From Lawsonibacter faecis (GTDB taxonomy: Bacteria; Bacillota; Clostridia; Oscillospirales; Oscillospiraceae), in the NCBI RefSeq assembly GCF_014287675.1, contig NZ_JACOPQ010000005.1, positions 62,001 to 126,000 of the forward strand: DNA of 64,000 bases, in the 5' to 3' direction. The translations under genes and the position numbers were made by a program. Shown piece by piece: positions 41,091-49,567 of this stretch (positions are counted from its first letter, which is position 1; the number at the start of each line of letters is the position of its first letter). The notes under the pieces were generated by a model, which was given only the letters and a program-made list of their open reading frames with translations, made no database searches and had not been told where the DNA came from.

Positions 41091-41576
41091 TTATACTCCT
41101 TTCATCTCGCCCTCCCCGGACAAGCCGGGGAATCCTATTTGACGCAATGCTTCGTAGGTAACGATGGCAACGGAGTTTGCGAGGTTCAGGCTGCGGGCTT
41201 CCTCCCGCATGGGAATGCGCACGCACCGTTCGCGGTGCCGCTCCCGGAATGCCTGCGGCAGGCCCGCCGTCTCCTTACCGAAAAAGAGCCAGCAGCCGCT
41301 GCGAAATGCGGCTTCGGTGTACGCCCGGGGCGCCTTGGTGGTGGTGAGCCAGACGTCGTCCGCGGCCGTCCGGGCGAAGAAATCGTCCAGATCTTCGTAG
41401 ACGTTCAGGTCCACCATGTCCCAGTAGTCCAGCCCCGCCCGCCTCACCGCCCGCTCGGAGATGTCGAAGCCCAGCGGCTTGATGAGATGCAGCCGGCTCC
41501 GGGTGGCGGCGCAGGTCCGGGCGATATTGCCCGTGTTCTGGGGTATCTCTGGCTCCACCAGAACAATATTGAGCAT
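41091..41576 (-). CDS. trmL: tRNA (cytidine(34)-2'-O)-methyltransferase
   Basis: A 161-residue SPOUT methyltransferase that 2'-O-methylates the wobble base of certain leucine tRNAs. Motifs: NIVLVEPEIPQNTGNIARTCAAT, LIKPLGF, FFGKETAGLP and RIPMREEARSLNLANSVAI, which forms the knotted SAM site. ATG 41576 is chosen with GGAGG 9 nt upstream; an open frame to 41621 is not conserved. It is the first gene of the glycolytic operon, ending 6 bp before pgk. Confidence 0.94.
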   Translation of the reverse strand: MLNIVLVEPEIPQNTGNIARTCAATRSRLHLIKPLGFDISERAVRRAGLDYWDMVDLNVYEDLDDFFARTAADDVWLTTTKAPRAYTEAAFRSGCWLFFGKETAGLPQAFRERHRERCVRIPMREEARSLNLANSVAIVTYEALRQIGFPGLSGEGEMKGV

Positions 41577-41609
41577 TTGCGCACGCCTCCCTTCCTTACA
41601 GCGTCTTGT

Positions 41610-41638
41610 ATTGTACATCACAATGCCCTGGATTTCAA
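41610..41638 (-). promoter_or_regulatory. Promoter of the trmL-pgk-tpiA-gpmI-eno operon
   Basis: Minus-strand TTGAAA (41638-41633), 17-bp spacer, TACAAT (41615-41610), about 30 bp before the trmL start. Confidence 0.78.
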
Positions 41639-41811
41639 TAACAAATGTACTGAAAATGCTATAAATTTTTAGATTTTCGCCCTCAAAACATTAAATTTGC
41701 GCAATAAATGTGTTTTGTACTTTATTGTGGAGAAGCGGTGTGGTACAATAACGGCAGTAAAGCGGCGGCGGCGGTGTTTGCGCCGGGGTAAAGTTGTGTG
41801 CCGCGCCGTTA

Positions 41812-42012
41812 AGTCTAAACTAAAAATATCGCTTTTAGACCTCCAAAAAGTTGACTTAAGGAGAATGAATCGCGGAAACTCGTAACGATTGCATCCACAT
41901 AGTGGTCAAAGCCGACACACCCCACGGGATGTAATTTCCGCGGGGACCCCTTAATTGTAACCATCGGCTGGCGAAAGAGCAGCTCGCCGGCCCCCGCGCC
42001 GCCCGGCGCGCA
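41812..42012 (+). ncRNA. Structured 5' leader of proBA (candidate)
   Basis: Several stems in order: GTCTAAA/TTTAGAC (about 41813-41844), then a long-range stem CGCGGAAA/TTTCCGCG (41870-41877 with 41936-41943) enclosing TTGCATCC/GGGATGTAA. A hairpin GCTGGCGA/TCGCCGGC follows near 41967-41993. No T-box core sequence or known riboswitch was recognised. It could be a cis-regulator of proline synthesis. An AAGGAGA followed almost directly by a six-codon frame (ATG to TAA, about 41864-41884) is also present. Confidence 0.4.
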
Positions 42013-42044
42013 CGCTGCGCGTGTATTTGGAAGGAGACAGCAAG

Positions 42045-42857
42045 ATGGAAGAGCGTACGGACTCACTGCGCATAGTCGTAAAGGTAGGCACATCCTCCCT
42101 GACCCATGACACCGGCCGGCTGAACCTGCATAATATGGACCGGCTGGCCCGGACCCTGTCCGATTTGGAGGGCATGGGCCACGAGGTTGTGCTGGTCTCC
42201 TCCGGCGCCATCGGCGTGGGGAGTACCAAGCTGGGGCTGAAGGAGCGGCCCCGCGAGCTCAGGATGAAGCAGGCCGCCGCCGCGGTGGGCCAATGCGCCA
42301 TCATGCATCTCTATGACAAGATGTTTGGCGAGTATAACAGGGTGGTGGCCCAGATTCTTCTCACCGGCGAGGATGTGGACGCCCCCGTCCGGGCGGAGCA
42401 CCTGCGCAATACCTTTGAGTCCCTGCTGGAGCTGGGCATCATCCCCGTGGTAAACGAGAACGACTCCGTCTCCTCCGCAGAGATTGAGACCGGCAAGTGC
42501 AAGGTCCTGGGCGACAACGACACCCTCTCCGCCATTGTGGCCCGGCTGGTGAAGGCCGACCTGCTGGTCCTTCTCAGCGATATCGACGGTCTCTACGATG
42601 CCGACCCCCATAATAACCCCGCCGCCAGGCTCATTCCCCGGGTGGACGCGGTCACTGCGCAGCTGCGGGCCATGGCGGGCGGCGCGGGCACCTGGAGGGG
42701 CACCGGCGGGATGCAGACCAAGCTGAACGCCGCCGAGGTCGCCATGGCCGCCGGAGTGGATATGGTCATCACCAACGGCGAGCGGGTGGAGGACCTCTAC
42801 CGCATCGTCCGGGGCGAGGCCGTCGGCACGCGGTTTGCCGGGACACTCCAGGGGTAG
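42045..42857 (+). CDS. proB: Glutamate 5-kinase
   Basis: First step of proline synthesis: phosphorylates glutamate on the gamma-carboxylate. The 270 residues form an amino-acid-kinase domain only; the C-terminal PUA domain of longer forms is absent. Motifs: RIVVKVGTSSLTHD, LVSSGAIGVG, PVVNENDSVS, GDNDTLSAIVA and GTGGMQTKLNAA. ATG 42045 has GGAAGGAGA upstream. proA follows after an 84-bp spacer with a GGGCGGCC/GGCCGCCC dyad (about 42896-42917). A structured leader precedes it. Confidence 0.96.
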   Translation: MEERTDSLRIVVKVGTSSLTHDTGRLNLHNMDRLARTLSDLEGMGHEVVLVSSGAIGVGSTKLGLKERPRELRMKQAAAAVGQCAIMHLYDKMFGEYNRVVAQILLTGEDVDAPVRAEHLRNTFESLLELGIIPVVNENDSVSSAEIETGKCKVLGDNDTLSAIVARLVKADLLVLLSDIDGLYDADPHNNPAARLIPRVDAVTAQLRAMAGGAGTWRGTGGMQTKLNAAEVAMAAGVDMVITNGERVEDLYRIVRGEAVGTRFAGTLQG

Positions 42858-42941
42858 TCCTTGCGGCCGCCCGTTTGATGGGACGCTATCGGTGTGGGCG
42901 GCCGCAGGGGCCGCCCCTATATTCAGATTGGAGGACTTACT

Positions 42942-44189
42942 ATGACCATCCTGGAAACGCAAGGCCTGGCGGCCAAAAATGCCTCCCGCATCCTGGCAGT
43001 GGCGGACACGGCGCAGAAGAACGGGGCGCTGGAGGCGGTGGCCTCCGCCCTGCTGGCGCGGCAGGGGGACATTCTCTCCGCCAACGCCATGGACCTGGCC
43101 GCCGCCCGGGAGGCCGGAATGCGCCAGTCCCTCCAGGACCGCCTGGCCCTGGACGAGAACCGTATCGCCGGCATCGTGGAGGGGGTGCGGCAGGTGTGCG
43201 CCCTCCCCGACCCCATCGGCGCAGTCACCAAGATGGATAAGCGCCCCAACGGCCTCATTATCGGCAGGCGGCGGGTCCCTCTGGGGGTCATCGGCATCAT
43301 CTACGAGGCCCGGCCCAACGTCACCGTGGACGCCGCGGCCCTCTGCCTCAAGTCGGGCAACGCCGTCATCCTCCGGGGCGGCAAGGAGGCCTTCCACTCC
43401 AACGAGATGCTGGTTCGTATCATGCGGGACGCGCTGGAGTCCGCGCTCCTGCCCCGGGACTGCGTCTCCCTGGTGATGGATGTCAGCCGGGAGAGCGCCG
43501 CCGGGCTGATGAATCTCACCGGTTATCTGGACGTGCTCATTCCCCGGGGCGGCGCGGGCCTCATCCGCTCCGTGGTGGAAAACGCCCGTGTCCCCGTCAT
43601 CCAGACCGGCGTGGGCGTCTGCCACGTCTACGTCCACGAGAAGGCCGATCTCCAGATGGGGGCGGAGATTATCTATAACGCCAAGACCTCCCGCCCCTCG
43701 GTGTGCAACGCCGCCGAGTGCCTGCTGGTGGACCGGGCGGTGGCGCGGGACTTTCTGCCCATGGCCTGGGCGTTTTTAAAGAACAAGGGTGTGGAGCTCC
43801 GGGGCTGCCCGGAGACCCGCGCCATCCTTGGGGAGGTCGTGATCCCCGCCGCCGCCGGGGACTGGGATACCGAATTCGGCGACTATATCCTGGCCGTCAA
43901 GGTGGTGGGCGGCGAGGACGAGGCCATTCATTTCATCAACGCCCACGGCACGGGCCACTCCGAGTCCATTGTGACGGCCGACTACTTCGCCGCCCAGCGC
44001 TTTCTGGACGAGGTGGACGCCGCCGCGGTCTATGTGAACGCATCCACCCGCTTTACCGACGGCTTCGAGTTCGGCCTGGGGGCCGAGATCGGCATCTCCA
44101 CCCAGAAGATGCACGCCCGGGGCCCCATGGGCCTGGAGGAGCTGACCTCCTCCAAATACATCGTGTACGGCACGGGACAGATTCGATAA
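42942..44189 (+). CDS. proA: Glutamate-5-semialdehyde dehydrogenase (gamma-glutamyl phosphate reductase)
   Basis: Second step of proline synthesis, NADPH-dependent reduction of gamma-glutamyl phosphate. The 415 residues match the family: VPLGVIGIIYEARPNVTVDAA, LKSGNAVILRGGKEA, GVCHVYVHEKADL, catalytic Cys in TSRPSVCNAAECLLV, and FGLGAEIGISTQKMHARGPMG. ATG 42942 with TTGGAGGAC upstream. A small membrane-protein gene follows 17 bp downstream with its own strong binding site. Confidence 0.97.
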   Translation: MTILETQGLAAKNASRILAVADTAQKNGALEAVASALLARQGDILSANAMDLAAAREAGMRQSLQDRLALDENRIAGIVEGVRQVCALPDPIGAVTKMDKRPNGLIIGRRRVPLGVIGIIYEARPNVTVDAAALCLKSGNAVILRGGKEAFHSNEMLVRIMRDALESALLPRDCVSLVMDVSRESAAGLMNLTGYLDVLIPRGGAGLIRSVVENARVPVIQTGVGVCHVYVHEKADLQMGAEIIYNAKTSRPSVCNAAECLLVDRAVARDFLPMAWAFLKNKGVELRGCPETRAILGEVVIPAAAGDWDTEFGDYILAVKVVGGEDEAIHFINAHGTGHSESIVTADYFAAQRFLDEVDAAAVYVNASTRFTDGFEFGLGAEIGISTQKMHARGPMGLEELTSSKYIVYGTGQIR

Positions 44190-44206
44190 CCGTTAAGGAG
44201 GCCGTT

Positions 44207-44491
44207 ATGGGTGCGATTCTTCTGGCAGTTCTGGCCTTACTCTCCCTGGGCGCGGCTGTATGGGCCTTCTGCGCCAGGCGGAACCATTTTCTCATTCTCT
44301 TCGGCAGCGCCGCAACCCTGGCCGCCGCGCTTTCCATGTGGCTCCTGCTCGGCACGCTGGAAGAGCGGGGCATGGCCATACCCCGCTGGCTGCTGGAGCG
44401 TCCGGCTATCCTTGTCGGCTACGCCTGCGCCTATGTCGCCGGCATGGCCGCCATCGGCGTGGGCTGCTTCCGCCTGCTCCGTGACCGGTAA
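44207..44491 (+). CDS. Small membrane protein, unknown function
   Basis: A 94-residue hydrophobic protein with three probable membrane helices (about 3-20, 28-49 and 67-88) joined by short charged loops (CARRN, LEERGMAIPRWLLERP). No family recognised. A strong TTAAGGAGG precedes its ATG, and it follows proA by 17 bp, so it is probably transcribed with proBA. It may be an accessory of that operon or an unrelated passenger. Confidence 0.7.
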   Translation: MGAILLAVLALLSLGAAVWAFCARRNHFLILFGSAATLAAALSMWLLLGTLEERGMAIPRWLLERPAILVGYACAYVAGMAAIGVGCFRLLRDR

Positions 44492-44664
44492 AGTCCGTGC
44501 CCTTCGTAACGCCCTGCGGGAGAGGGCACTCCTCACTTCTCTTCCTTGCCCTCCTCACACCCTATAAAGCCGCAGGGGCCCGCGCTGCTCCCGGCCCCTT
44601 GTCAGGGGGTCTCTCGGTGGCAGCCGGCCGGGGAAACGCCCCGCACCTTTTCCCTCCGGCGACA

Positions 44665-44704
44665 TAAAATGGAGTGCCCGCAAAAGCGCGGGCACTCCAT
44701 TTTT
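44665..44704 (+). terminator. Terminator after the proBA cluster
   Basis: AAAATGGAGTGCCCGC and complement with AAAAGC loop, followed by TTTTT. Confidence 0.88.
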
Positions 44705-44772
44705 CTCTCTCGGGGTCCATCTACATACGGCGCGTCGTGTCCGTATGAATCCTGATGAGAGGTGTGTTTTGC

Positions 44773-45162
44773 ATGGAGCGCATCGAAACGAAATCGGTCT
44801 CGGTGGAGGTGGAGCGCGACGCGGGTCTTCTGATTCAGCGTCTGGATACCCTCTGTCCCGAGTCCGGCGGCTGTGTGCTGGAGCTGGTGCTGGCGCTGGA
44901 GGACGTCCCCCCCGAGACCCGGACGGCGGTGGCCCTCACCGTCACCGAGCTGGATCAGCAGGACCGGGAGTATCCCCGCGGCCTGCGCACCCTTCTGGTC
45001 CACGGCCACCACGAGTCCCTCCCCGTCCATCTGGCGGTGCCGCCGGTCCGCTTTGTCCTTCCGGCGGAGCTGGACCTGAGCGGCGGCGGCAAGCGCCGTT
45101 TCCTCGTCCGGGTGGACGCCAACTACGTGGACTGCCACGCCCGCTGCCGCCTGCTGCCCTGA
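44773..45162 (+). CDS. Hypothetical protein
   Basis: A 129-residue protein without signal peptide or membrane helix that I do not recognise. It looks beta-rich, with ETKSVSVEVERDAGLLIQRL, CVLELVLALEDVP, TAVALTVTELDQQDREYPRGL and KRRFLVRVDANYVDCHARCRL. Two cysteines near the C-terminus could be structural. ATG 44773 has GAGAGGTG upstream. It is flanked by terminators on both sides and so forms its own unit. Confidence 0.65.
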   Translation: MERIETKSVSVEVERDAGLLIQRLDTLCPESGGCVLELVLALEDVPPETRTAVALTVTELDQQDREYPRGLRTLLVHGHHESLPVHLAVPPVRFVLPAELDLSGGGKRRFLVRVDANYVDCHARCRLLP

Positions 45163-45252
45163 GGCCGCAGGCGAAAATGCTCCTGCGTCCGTCCATACCC
45201 GGGATAGGCCCCCGCGGAGAGCTCCATTATCCCGCCGCTGCGGCCGGGGACA

Positions 45253-45288
45253 TCAAAAAAGGAGCCGCAAAAGCGGCTCCTTTTTTGA
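45253..45288. terminator. Bidirectional terminator between the hypothetical gene and gap
   Basis: TCAAAAAAGGAGCCGC and complement with AAAA loop and T runs on both strands. Confidence 0.93.
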
Positions 45289-45322
45289 TATTCAGTCGGA
45301 GCTATGCCCCTCTGAGACAGTC

Positions 45323-46336
45323 TTACTTGTGGTCGACGCTGTACATATGCGCGATGAGGTCGAGCACCTTGTTGGAGTAGCCGATCTCGTTGTCGTACCA
45401 GGACACAACCTTCACAAAGGTGTCGGTGAGGGCAATGCCGGCCTTGGCGTCGAAGATGGAGGTGCGGGTGTCGCCCAGGAAGTCGGAGGAGACCACGGCG
45501 TCCTCGGTGTAGCCCAGGATGCCCTTCAGCTCGCCCTCGGCGGCAGCCTTCATGGCGGCGCAGATCTCGTCGTACTTGGCGGGCTTCGCCAGGTTGACGG
45601 TCAGGTCGACCACGGACACGTCCAGGGTGGGCACGCGCATGCTCATGCCGGTCAGCTTGCCGTTGAGGGAGGGGATCACCTTACCCACGGCCTTGGCGGC
45701 GCCGGTGGAGGAGGGGATGATGTTGCCGGAGGCAGCGCGGCCGCCGCGCCAATCCTTGGCGGAGGGGCCGTCCACGGTCTTCTGGGTGGCGGTGGTGGAG
45801 TGGACGGTGGTCATCAGGCCGTCGGTGATGCCCCAGTTGTCGTGCAGCACCTTGGCGATGGGGGCCAGGCAGTTGGTGGTGCAGGAGGCGTTAGACACGA
45901 AAGTCATGCTGGGATCATAGGTTGTATGGTTGACGCCCATGACAAACATGGGGGTGTCGTCCTTGGACGGGGCGGACATGACGACCTTCTTGGCGCCGGC
46001 GTCGATGTGGGCCTGGCTCTTCTCCTTGGTCAGGAACACGCCGGTGGACTCCACGACGTACTCGACGTTCACCTTGGCCCAGGGAATGTCCTTGGGGTCC
46101 TTGCAGGCAAAGAACTCGATCTCCTGGCCGTTGACGATGATGGAGTGGTCGGTGTAGTCGATGGTGCCCTGGAACTGGCCGTGCATGGTGTCGTACTTCA
46201 GCATATAAGCCATGTAGTCAGGGGTCATGAAGGGGTCGTTGATGCCAACGAACTCAATGTCGGAGCGGCCGATGCCGGCGCGGAACACAAGGCGGCCGAT
46301 TCTGCCGAAGCCGTTGATGCCTACTTTAATGCCCAT
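45323..46336 (-). CDS. gap: Glyceraldehyde-3-phosphate dehydrogenase (type I)
   Basis: NAD-dependent oxidation of glyceraldehyde-3-phosphate to 1,3-bisphosphoglycerate. The 337 residues start KVGINGFGRIGRLVFRA, with the catalytic SNASCTTNCLAP (active-site Cys near residue 153), HSTTATQKTVDGPS, and WYDNEIGYSNKVLDL near the end. It is separate from the other glycolytic genes (4 kb away) with its own promoter and terminator. ATG with TTAAGGAGAG upstream. No 3' duplication or hairpin insert is present. Confidence 0.98.
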   Translation of the reverse strand: MGIKVGINGFGRIGRLVFRAGIGRSDIEFVGINDPFMTPDYMAYMLKYDTMHGQFQGTIDYTDHSIIVNGQEIEFFACKDPKDIPWAKVNVEYVVESTGVFLTKEKSQAHIDAGAKKVVMSAPSKDDTPMFVMGVNHTTYDPSMTFVSNASCTTNCLAPIAKVLHDNWGITDGLMTTVHSTTATQKTVDGPSAKDWRGGRAASGNIIPSSTGAAKAVGKVIPSLNGKLTGMSMRVPTLDVSVVDLTVNLAKPAKYDEICAAMKAAAEGELKGILGYTEDAVVSSDFLGDTRTSIFDAKAGIALTDTFVKVVSWYDNEIGYSNKVLDLIAHMYSVDHK

Positions 46337-46388
46337 AGTGCAATCTCTCCTTAAACGTTCATTATGATTAGGTTTCCTAGCGGGGCCT

Positions 46389-46417
46389 ATTATAGCTCAT
46401 CTGGTTGCATTTTGGAA
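46389..46417 (-). promoter_or_regulatory. gap promoter
   Basis: A perfect TATAAT (46394-46389) with a weak TTCCAA 17 bp upstream on the minus strand. Confidence 0.6.
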
Positions 46418-46795
46418 GTCTTTTTTTGAAATTTTGCAAAAAATTCATGATTTTTATTCAAGTATTCGCAAAATGTCGCTCGGCGGTGTTTAAGCGCGAA
46501 GTAAGTGGGTTCACCGCCTCCTTTGACCGGCGGTTCCCTGGATGCAGCCCCCTGTAATCCCGGTCGAAGGTCCCTCCCGTCGCTTTTTCCCCGGCATTTA
46601 GAAGCCGCCCTTCCTGGCGAAAAACGCCCGATGGGCGGGACATAATTCTGGCCGGACAGGAGAAACCGCCGCGTTTTGGCGGAAAAAAGCCCGCCCGGGC
46701 GGGCTTTCCCGCTTATCACGCTTGTTTGTCTCCCGGCCGGTATTTTACCGGTGTTTTTCTCCCGCCCTCGTTTTCGACATAATTCGACTTTTTTC

Positions 46796-46824
46796 TTGTT
46801 GTAGCGGCCAGATTTTGGTATACT
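46796..46824 (+). promoter_or_regulatory. Promoter of the orphan kinase gene
   Basis: TTGTTG (46796-46801), 17-bp spacer, TATACT (46819-46824). Confidence 0.7.
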
Positions 46825-46967
46825 GAAAAGGCTCAGTATCCGCCGCGCTTTTGTGCATCCTATTAGAGTCTGCTGCAAAACCCGCCGCCCGATATCGCGA
46901 GACCATTTCGCTGCCGGGCGCCCCGACGGGCTTTAAACAGGTTTTGAAAAGCCGATGGAGGTGACGA

Positions 46968-48047
46968 ATGGATATGACGCAGCCGTCAGAGCTCTGCGCT
47001 TTTTTTGATACTCTTCCCCAGCCCGTCCTGCTCCTGCGCGGCGGAACCGTTGTTTACAGCAACCCCGCCGCCGTCCGGGCGCTGCCCCTGCCGGAGCCGG
47101 GCAGCGCTCTGCCGGAGTTTCTGGCCGAGCTTGCGGACGCCCGCGGCGCCGTCTCGGCCTCCTGCCTGGCGGGGGGGCGCCTCTGGTCCGTCGCCGCCTC
47201 CTATTCCCAGCAGGGCCTGCTGGTCTTCTTCCAGAATGGCGGCGCGGCCCCCGGCCCGGGCTTTCAGCTCCCCGTGCTGGTGGAGCAGATGCGCCAGCAC
47301 GTAGGGAATCTGGTGGCCGCCACCCACCTGCTCACTCCGGTAATCCGTGAGCATGGTGAGGCGAGATACGATCAGTATCTCGCCATTATGAACCAGAGCT
47401 TTTACCGGCTCATGCGCCTGATGAACAGCGCCGACACCGCCCGGGCTCTGGATGACGGTGTCCTCCCCTTCCGCCCCGCCTCCCTGGACCTGGCGGGGCT
47501 GTGCCGGGAGCTTGCCGACCAGGTGACCCATCTGGCCGGGATGGCGGGGGTGTCCTTCCGCTATGAGAGCGAGCTCTCCTCCCTCATTACCACCGGGGAC
47601 GCCGCCCTGCTCCGCCGGCTGATCCTCAGCCTTGTGTCCAACGCCCTCCGGGCTGCGGGCAGAGGGGGCGAGGCCGGCCTTCGGCTCGCCAAGTCCGGAC
47701 GCAGGGCCCTGATTACCGTCTGGGACAGCGGCCCCGGCCTGGGGAGCGGCATGGAGAGCGGAGGTCCGGACAGCGAACCCGTATACCGGAGCGGCGGCGG
47801 TCTGGGCGTGGGCCTGAGCGCCGCCCGGCAGATAGCCGCCCTCCACGGCGGCGCGGTCATGCTGGAGAGCCGCTCGGGCAAGGGCGTCCGTGCGGCGTTC
47901 TCCCTCCCCGTCCAGCCGCCCGAGGGCTGCGGCGCTCTGCGCACCCCTTCCCCGGTGGGCGACGTCACCGGCGGCTTCTCCCCCGTGCTGGTGGAGCTGG
48001 CCGACCTGCTGCCCAGTGAGGCGTTTTTGCCCGACGACGTGGATTGA
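46968..48047 (+). CDS. Orphan sensor histidine kinase
   Basis: A soluble 359-residue kinase without membrane helices. A short PAS-like region (about 10-90; LPQPVLLLRGGTVVYSNPAAV) precedes a dimerisation helix pair (VLVEQMRQHVGNLVAATHLL) in which the phosphoacceptor would be the His of QHVGN. The usual HDxRxP pattern is absent. The ATP-binding part has a clear N box (LVSNALRAAG), WDSGPGLG, and GGGLGVGLSAARQIAALHGG. A 50-residue C-terminal tail follows. No response regulator is adjacent. ATG with TGGAGGTGACG upstream. It may be a phosphatase or a degenerate kinase. Confidence 0.82.
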   Translation: MDMTQPSELCAFFDTLPQPVLLLRGGTVVYSNPAAVRALPLPEPGSALPEFLAELADARGAVSASCLAGGRLWSVAASYSQQGLLVFFQNGGAAPGPGFQLPVLVEQMRQHVGNLVAATHLLTPVIREHGEARYDQYLAIMNQSFYRLMRLMNSADTARALDDGVLPFRPASLDLAGLCRELADQVTHLAGMAGVSFRYESELSSLITTGDAALLRRLILSLVSNALRAAGRGGEAGLRLAKSGRRALITVWDSGPGLGSGMESGGPDSEPVYRSGGGLGVGLSAARQIAALHGGAVMLESRSGKGVRAAFSLPVQPPEGCGALRTPSPVGDVTGGFSPVLVELADLLPSEAFLPDDVD

Positions 48048-48055
48048 ATGCTCAT

Positions 48056-48096
48056 TTACAGGGTTTGAAACGGCAGGAAACCGTTTCAAACCCTGT
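48056..48096 (+). terminator. Terminator after the orphan kinase
   Basis: A 16-bp perfect stem (ACAGGGTTTGAAACGG and complement, 7-nt loop); U tract short (TTTCC). Confidence 0.78.
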
Positions 48097-48229
48097 TTCC
48101 GTTTCGCGCTTGTTGTTTCATTTGGTATCTGCTTTGATCGTTCCTCTCCCTTTTTGCCCGTTCCGGCTCCGATGCCGCAGCCCCTATACGGACGCTGAGC
48201 GCCTCCCCTGTCACGCCCGCGCTCACCCC

Positions 48230-48258
48230 TTGACGGGTTCCCGCGGGCGTGGGATAAT
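48230..48258 (+). promoter_or_regulatory. Promoter of the CDF transporter gene
   Basis: TTGACG (48230-48235), 17-bp spacer, GATAAT (48253-48258). Confidence 0.7.
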
Positions 48259-48291
48259 ATGTAGATATCATTTTCCAATATGAGGTGTCCT

Positions 48292-49467
48292 ATGACCGAC
48301 CTGCTGGTAAAAACCTTCATAAAAAACTGCGGCGACGCCCAGGACCCCGCCGTCCGTCAGCGCTACGGAGCGCTGTCCGGCATTGTGGGCATTATCCTGA
48401 ACCTCCTGCTCTCCCTGGGCAAATTCGCGGCCGGAATGCTCACGGGCTCCATCGCCGTCACCGCCGACGCCTTCAATAACCTCTCCGACGCCGGTTCCTC
48501 CGTGGTAACCCTGGTAGGCTTTCATATGGCGGGCAAGCGGGCCGACGGCGACCACCCCTTCGGCCACGGCCGCATTGAGTACCTCTCAGGCCTCGCCGTA
48601 TCCGCGGCAATCCTGCTGGTGGGGCTGGAGCTGGCCAAGTCCTCCATTGACAAAATCATTCACCCGGAGACCGTCTCCTTCTCCTGGCTTACCGTGGGTA
48701 TTCTGGCAGCGTCCATCCTGGTAAAGCTCTGGATGAGCTTTTTTAACCGCTCCCTCTCCCGCCGCATCGGCTCGGCGGCCATGGCCGCCACCGCCACCGA
48801 CTCCCTTTCCGACGTGGCCGCCACCTCCGCGGTGCTGCTCGGCACCCTCATCGGCCACTTCCTCGGCTTCAATATTGACGCCTGGATGGGCATTCTGGTG
48901 GCCGCCTTTATCCTGCGGGCGGGCTGGGGGGCCGCCAGAGATACCCTCAATCCCCTCCTGGGCCAGAGCCCGGACCCCGCCCTCGTCAAGGACATTCACG
49001 ACACCATTCTCGCCCATCCGGAGGTGGTGGGCATTCACGACCTGATTCTCCACGATTACGGCCCCGGCCGCTCCATGATGAGCCTTCACGCCGAGGTGCC
49101 CATGGATTCCAATATTATGGAGGTTCACGATGTGATTGACGCCATTGAACGGGAGTTGAGGGAGAAGTTCCGCATTGAGACCTCCATCCATATGGACCCC
49201 ATAGCCACCGGCGACGAGACGGTGAACCGCACCCGTGACATGGTGGCCGCCCTGGTCAAGGAGCTCGACGGCGCCATGACCATCCACGACTTCCGCATGA
49301 CCAACGGCCCCCATCACCGCAACCTCATCTTCGACGTGGTGGTGCCCTACAGCGTGAAGCTCACCGACGACGAAGTAAAGGCCGCCATTGTCAGCAGGCT
49401 CAAGGCTGTGGACGCCAACTGCTTCGCCGTGATTGAGATCGACCGGGCCTATACCGAGGGGATGTAG
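48292..49467 (+). CDS. Cation diffusion facilitator transporter
   Basis: A 391-residue secondary exporter of divalent metal ions such as Mn2+, Zn2+, Fe2+ or Co2+. Six membrane helices occupy about residues 25-205. TM2 carries SIAVTADAFNNLSDAGSS, in which the metal-site Asp pattern has an Asn-Asn variant before LSD, and TM5 carries AATATDSLSDVAATSAVL. The DHPFGHGRIEY loop is conserved. The C-terminal domain (about 210-391) is longer than usual, with a second repeat-like part (TIHDFRMTNGPHHRNLIFDVVVP). ATG 48292 with TGAGGTG upstream; ATG 48280 precedes that site and is rejected. Confidence 0.93.
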   Translation: MTDLLVKTFIKNCGDAQDPAVRQRYGALSGIVGIILNLLLSLGKFAAGMLTGSIAVTADAFNNLSDAGSSVVTLVGFHMAGKRADGDHPFGHGRIEYLSGLAVSAAILLVGLELAKSSIDKIIHPETVSFSWLTVGILAASILVKLWMSFFNRSLSRRIGSAAMAATATDSLSDVAATSAVLLGTLIGHFLGFNIDAWMGILVAAFILRAGWGAARDTLNPLLGQSPDPALVKDIHDTILAHPEVVGIHDLILHDYGPGRSMMSLHAEVPMDSNIMEVHDVIDAIERELREKFRIETSIHMDPIATGDETVNRTRDMVAALVKELDGAMTIHDFRMTNGPHHRNLIFDVVVPYSVKLTDDEVKAAIVSRLKAVDANCFAVIEIDRAYTEGM

Positions 49468-49567
49468 GACTCAGTGCGGCACAAGGGGCCTCTCTCGCAG
49501 CAGTGCGCGAGGACCATTCACGAATCGCCCAGGGCCCTAAGCCGTAGGACTGCGCACCCCCGGGCGG

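Larger units (their letters stand above)
41577..42044. other. Divergent region between trmL-glycolysis operon and proB
   Basis: No gene. It holds the operon promoter (separate entry), a weak proB promoter with extended -10 TGGTACAAT (hexamer 41744-41749), and the structured proB leader (separate entry). Confidence 0.6.
46337..46967. other. Long gap between gap and the orphan kinase
   Basis: No convincing gene; a 162-codon minus-strand frame (46390-46878) has no ribosome binding site or family match and overlaps both promoters. The gap holds the gap promoter (minus, TTCCAA 46417-46412 and TATAAT 46394-46389) and the kinase promoter. A GGGCGGG-rich stretch (46670-46705) includes a GCCCGCCCGGGCGGGC palindrome. 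Confidence 0.55.

Noticed and set aside
41812..42030. T-box upstream of proB
   Set aside because: The conserved GGTGG-ACCGCG antiterminator sequence is missing and there is no terminator U tract.
42894..42941. Upstream extension of proA
   Set aside because: It would start before the GGAGG site; ATG 42942 matches the family start.
46390..46878. 162-codon minus-strand frame upstream of gap
   Set aside because: No ribosome binding site, no family resemblance, and it overlaps the gap and kinase promoters.
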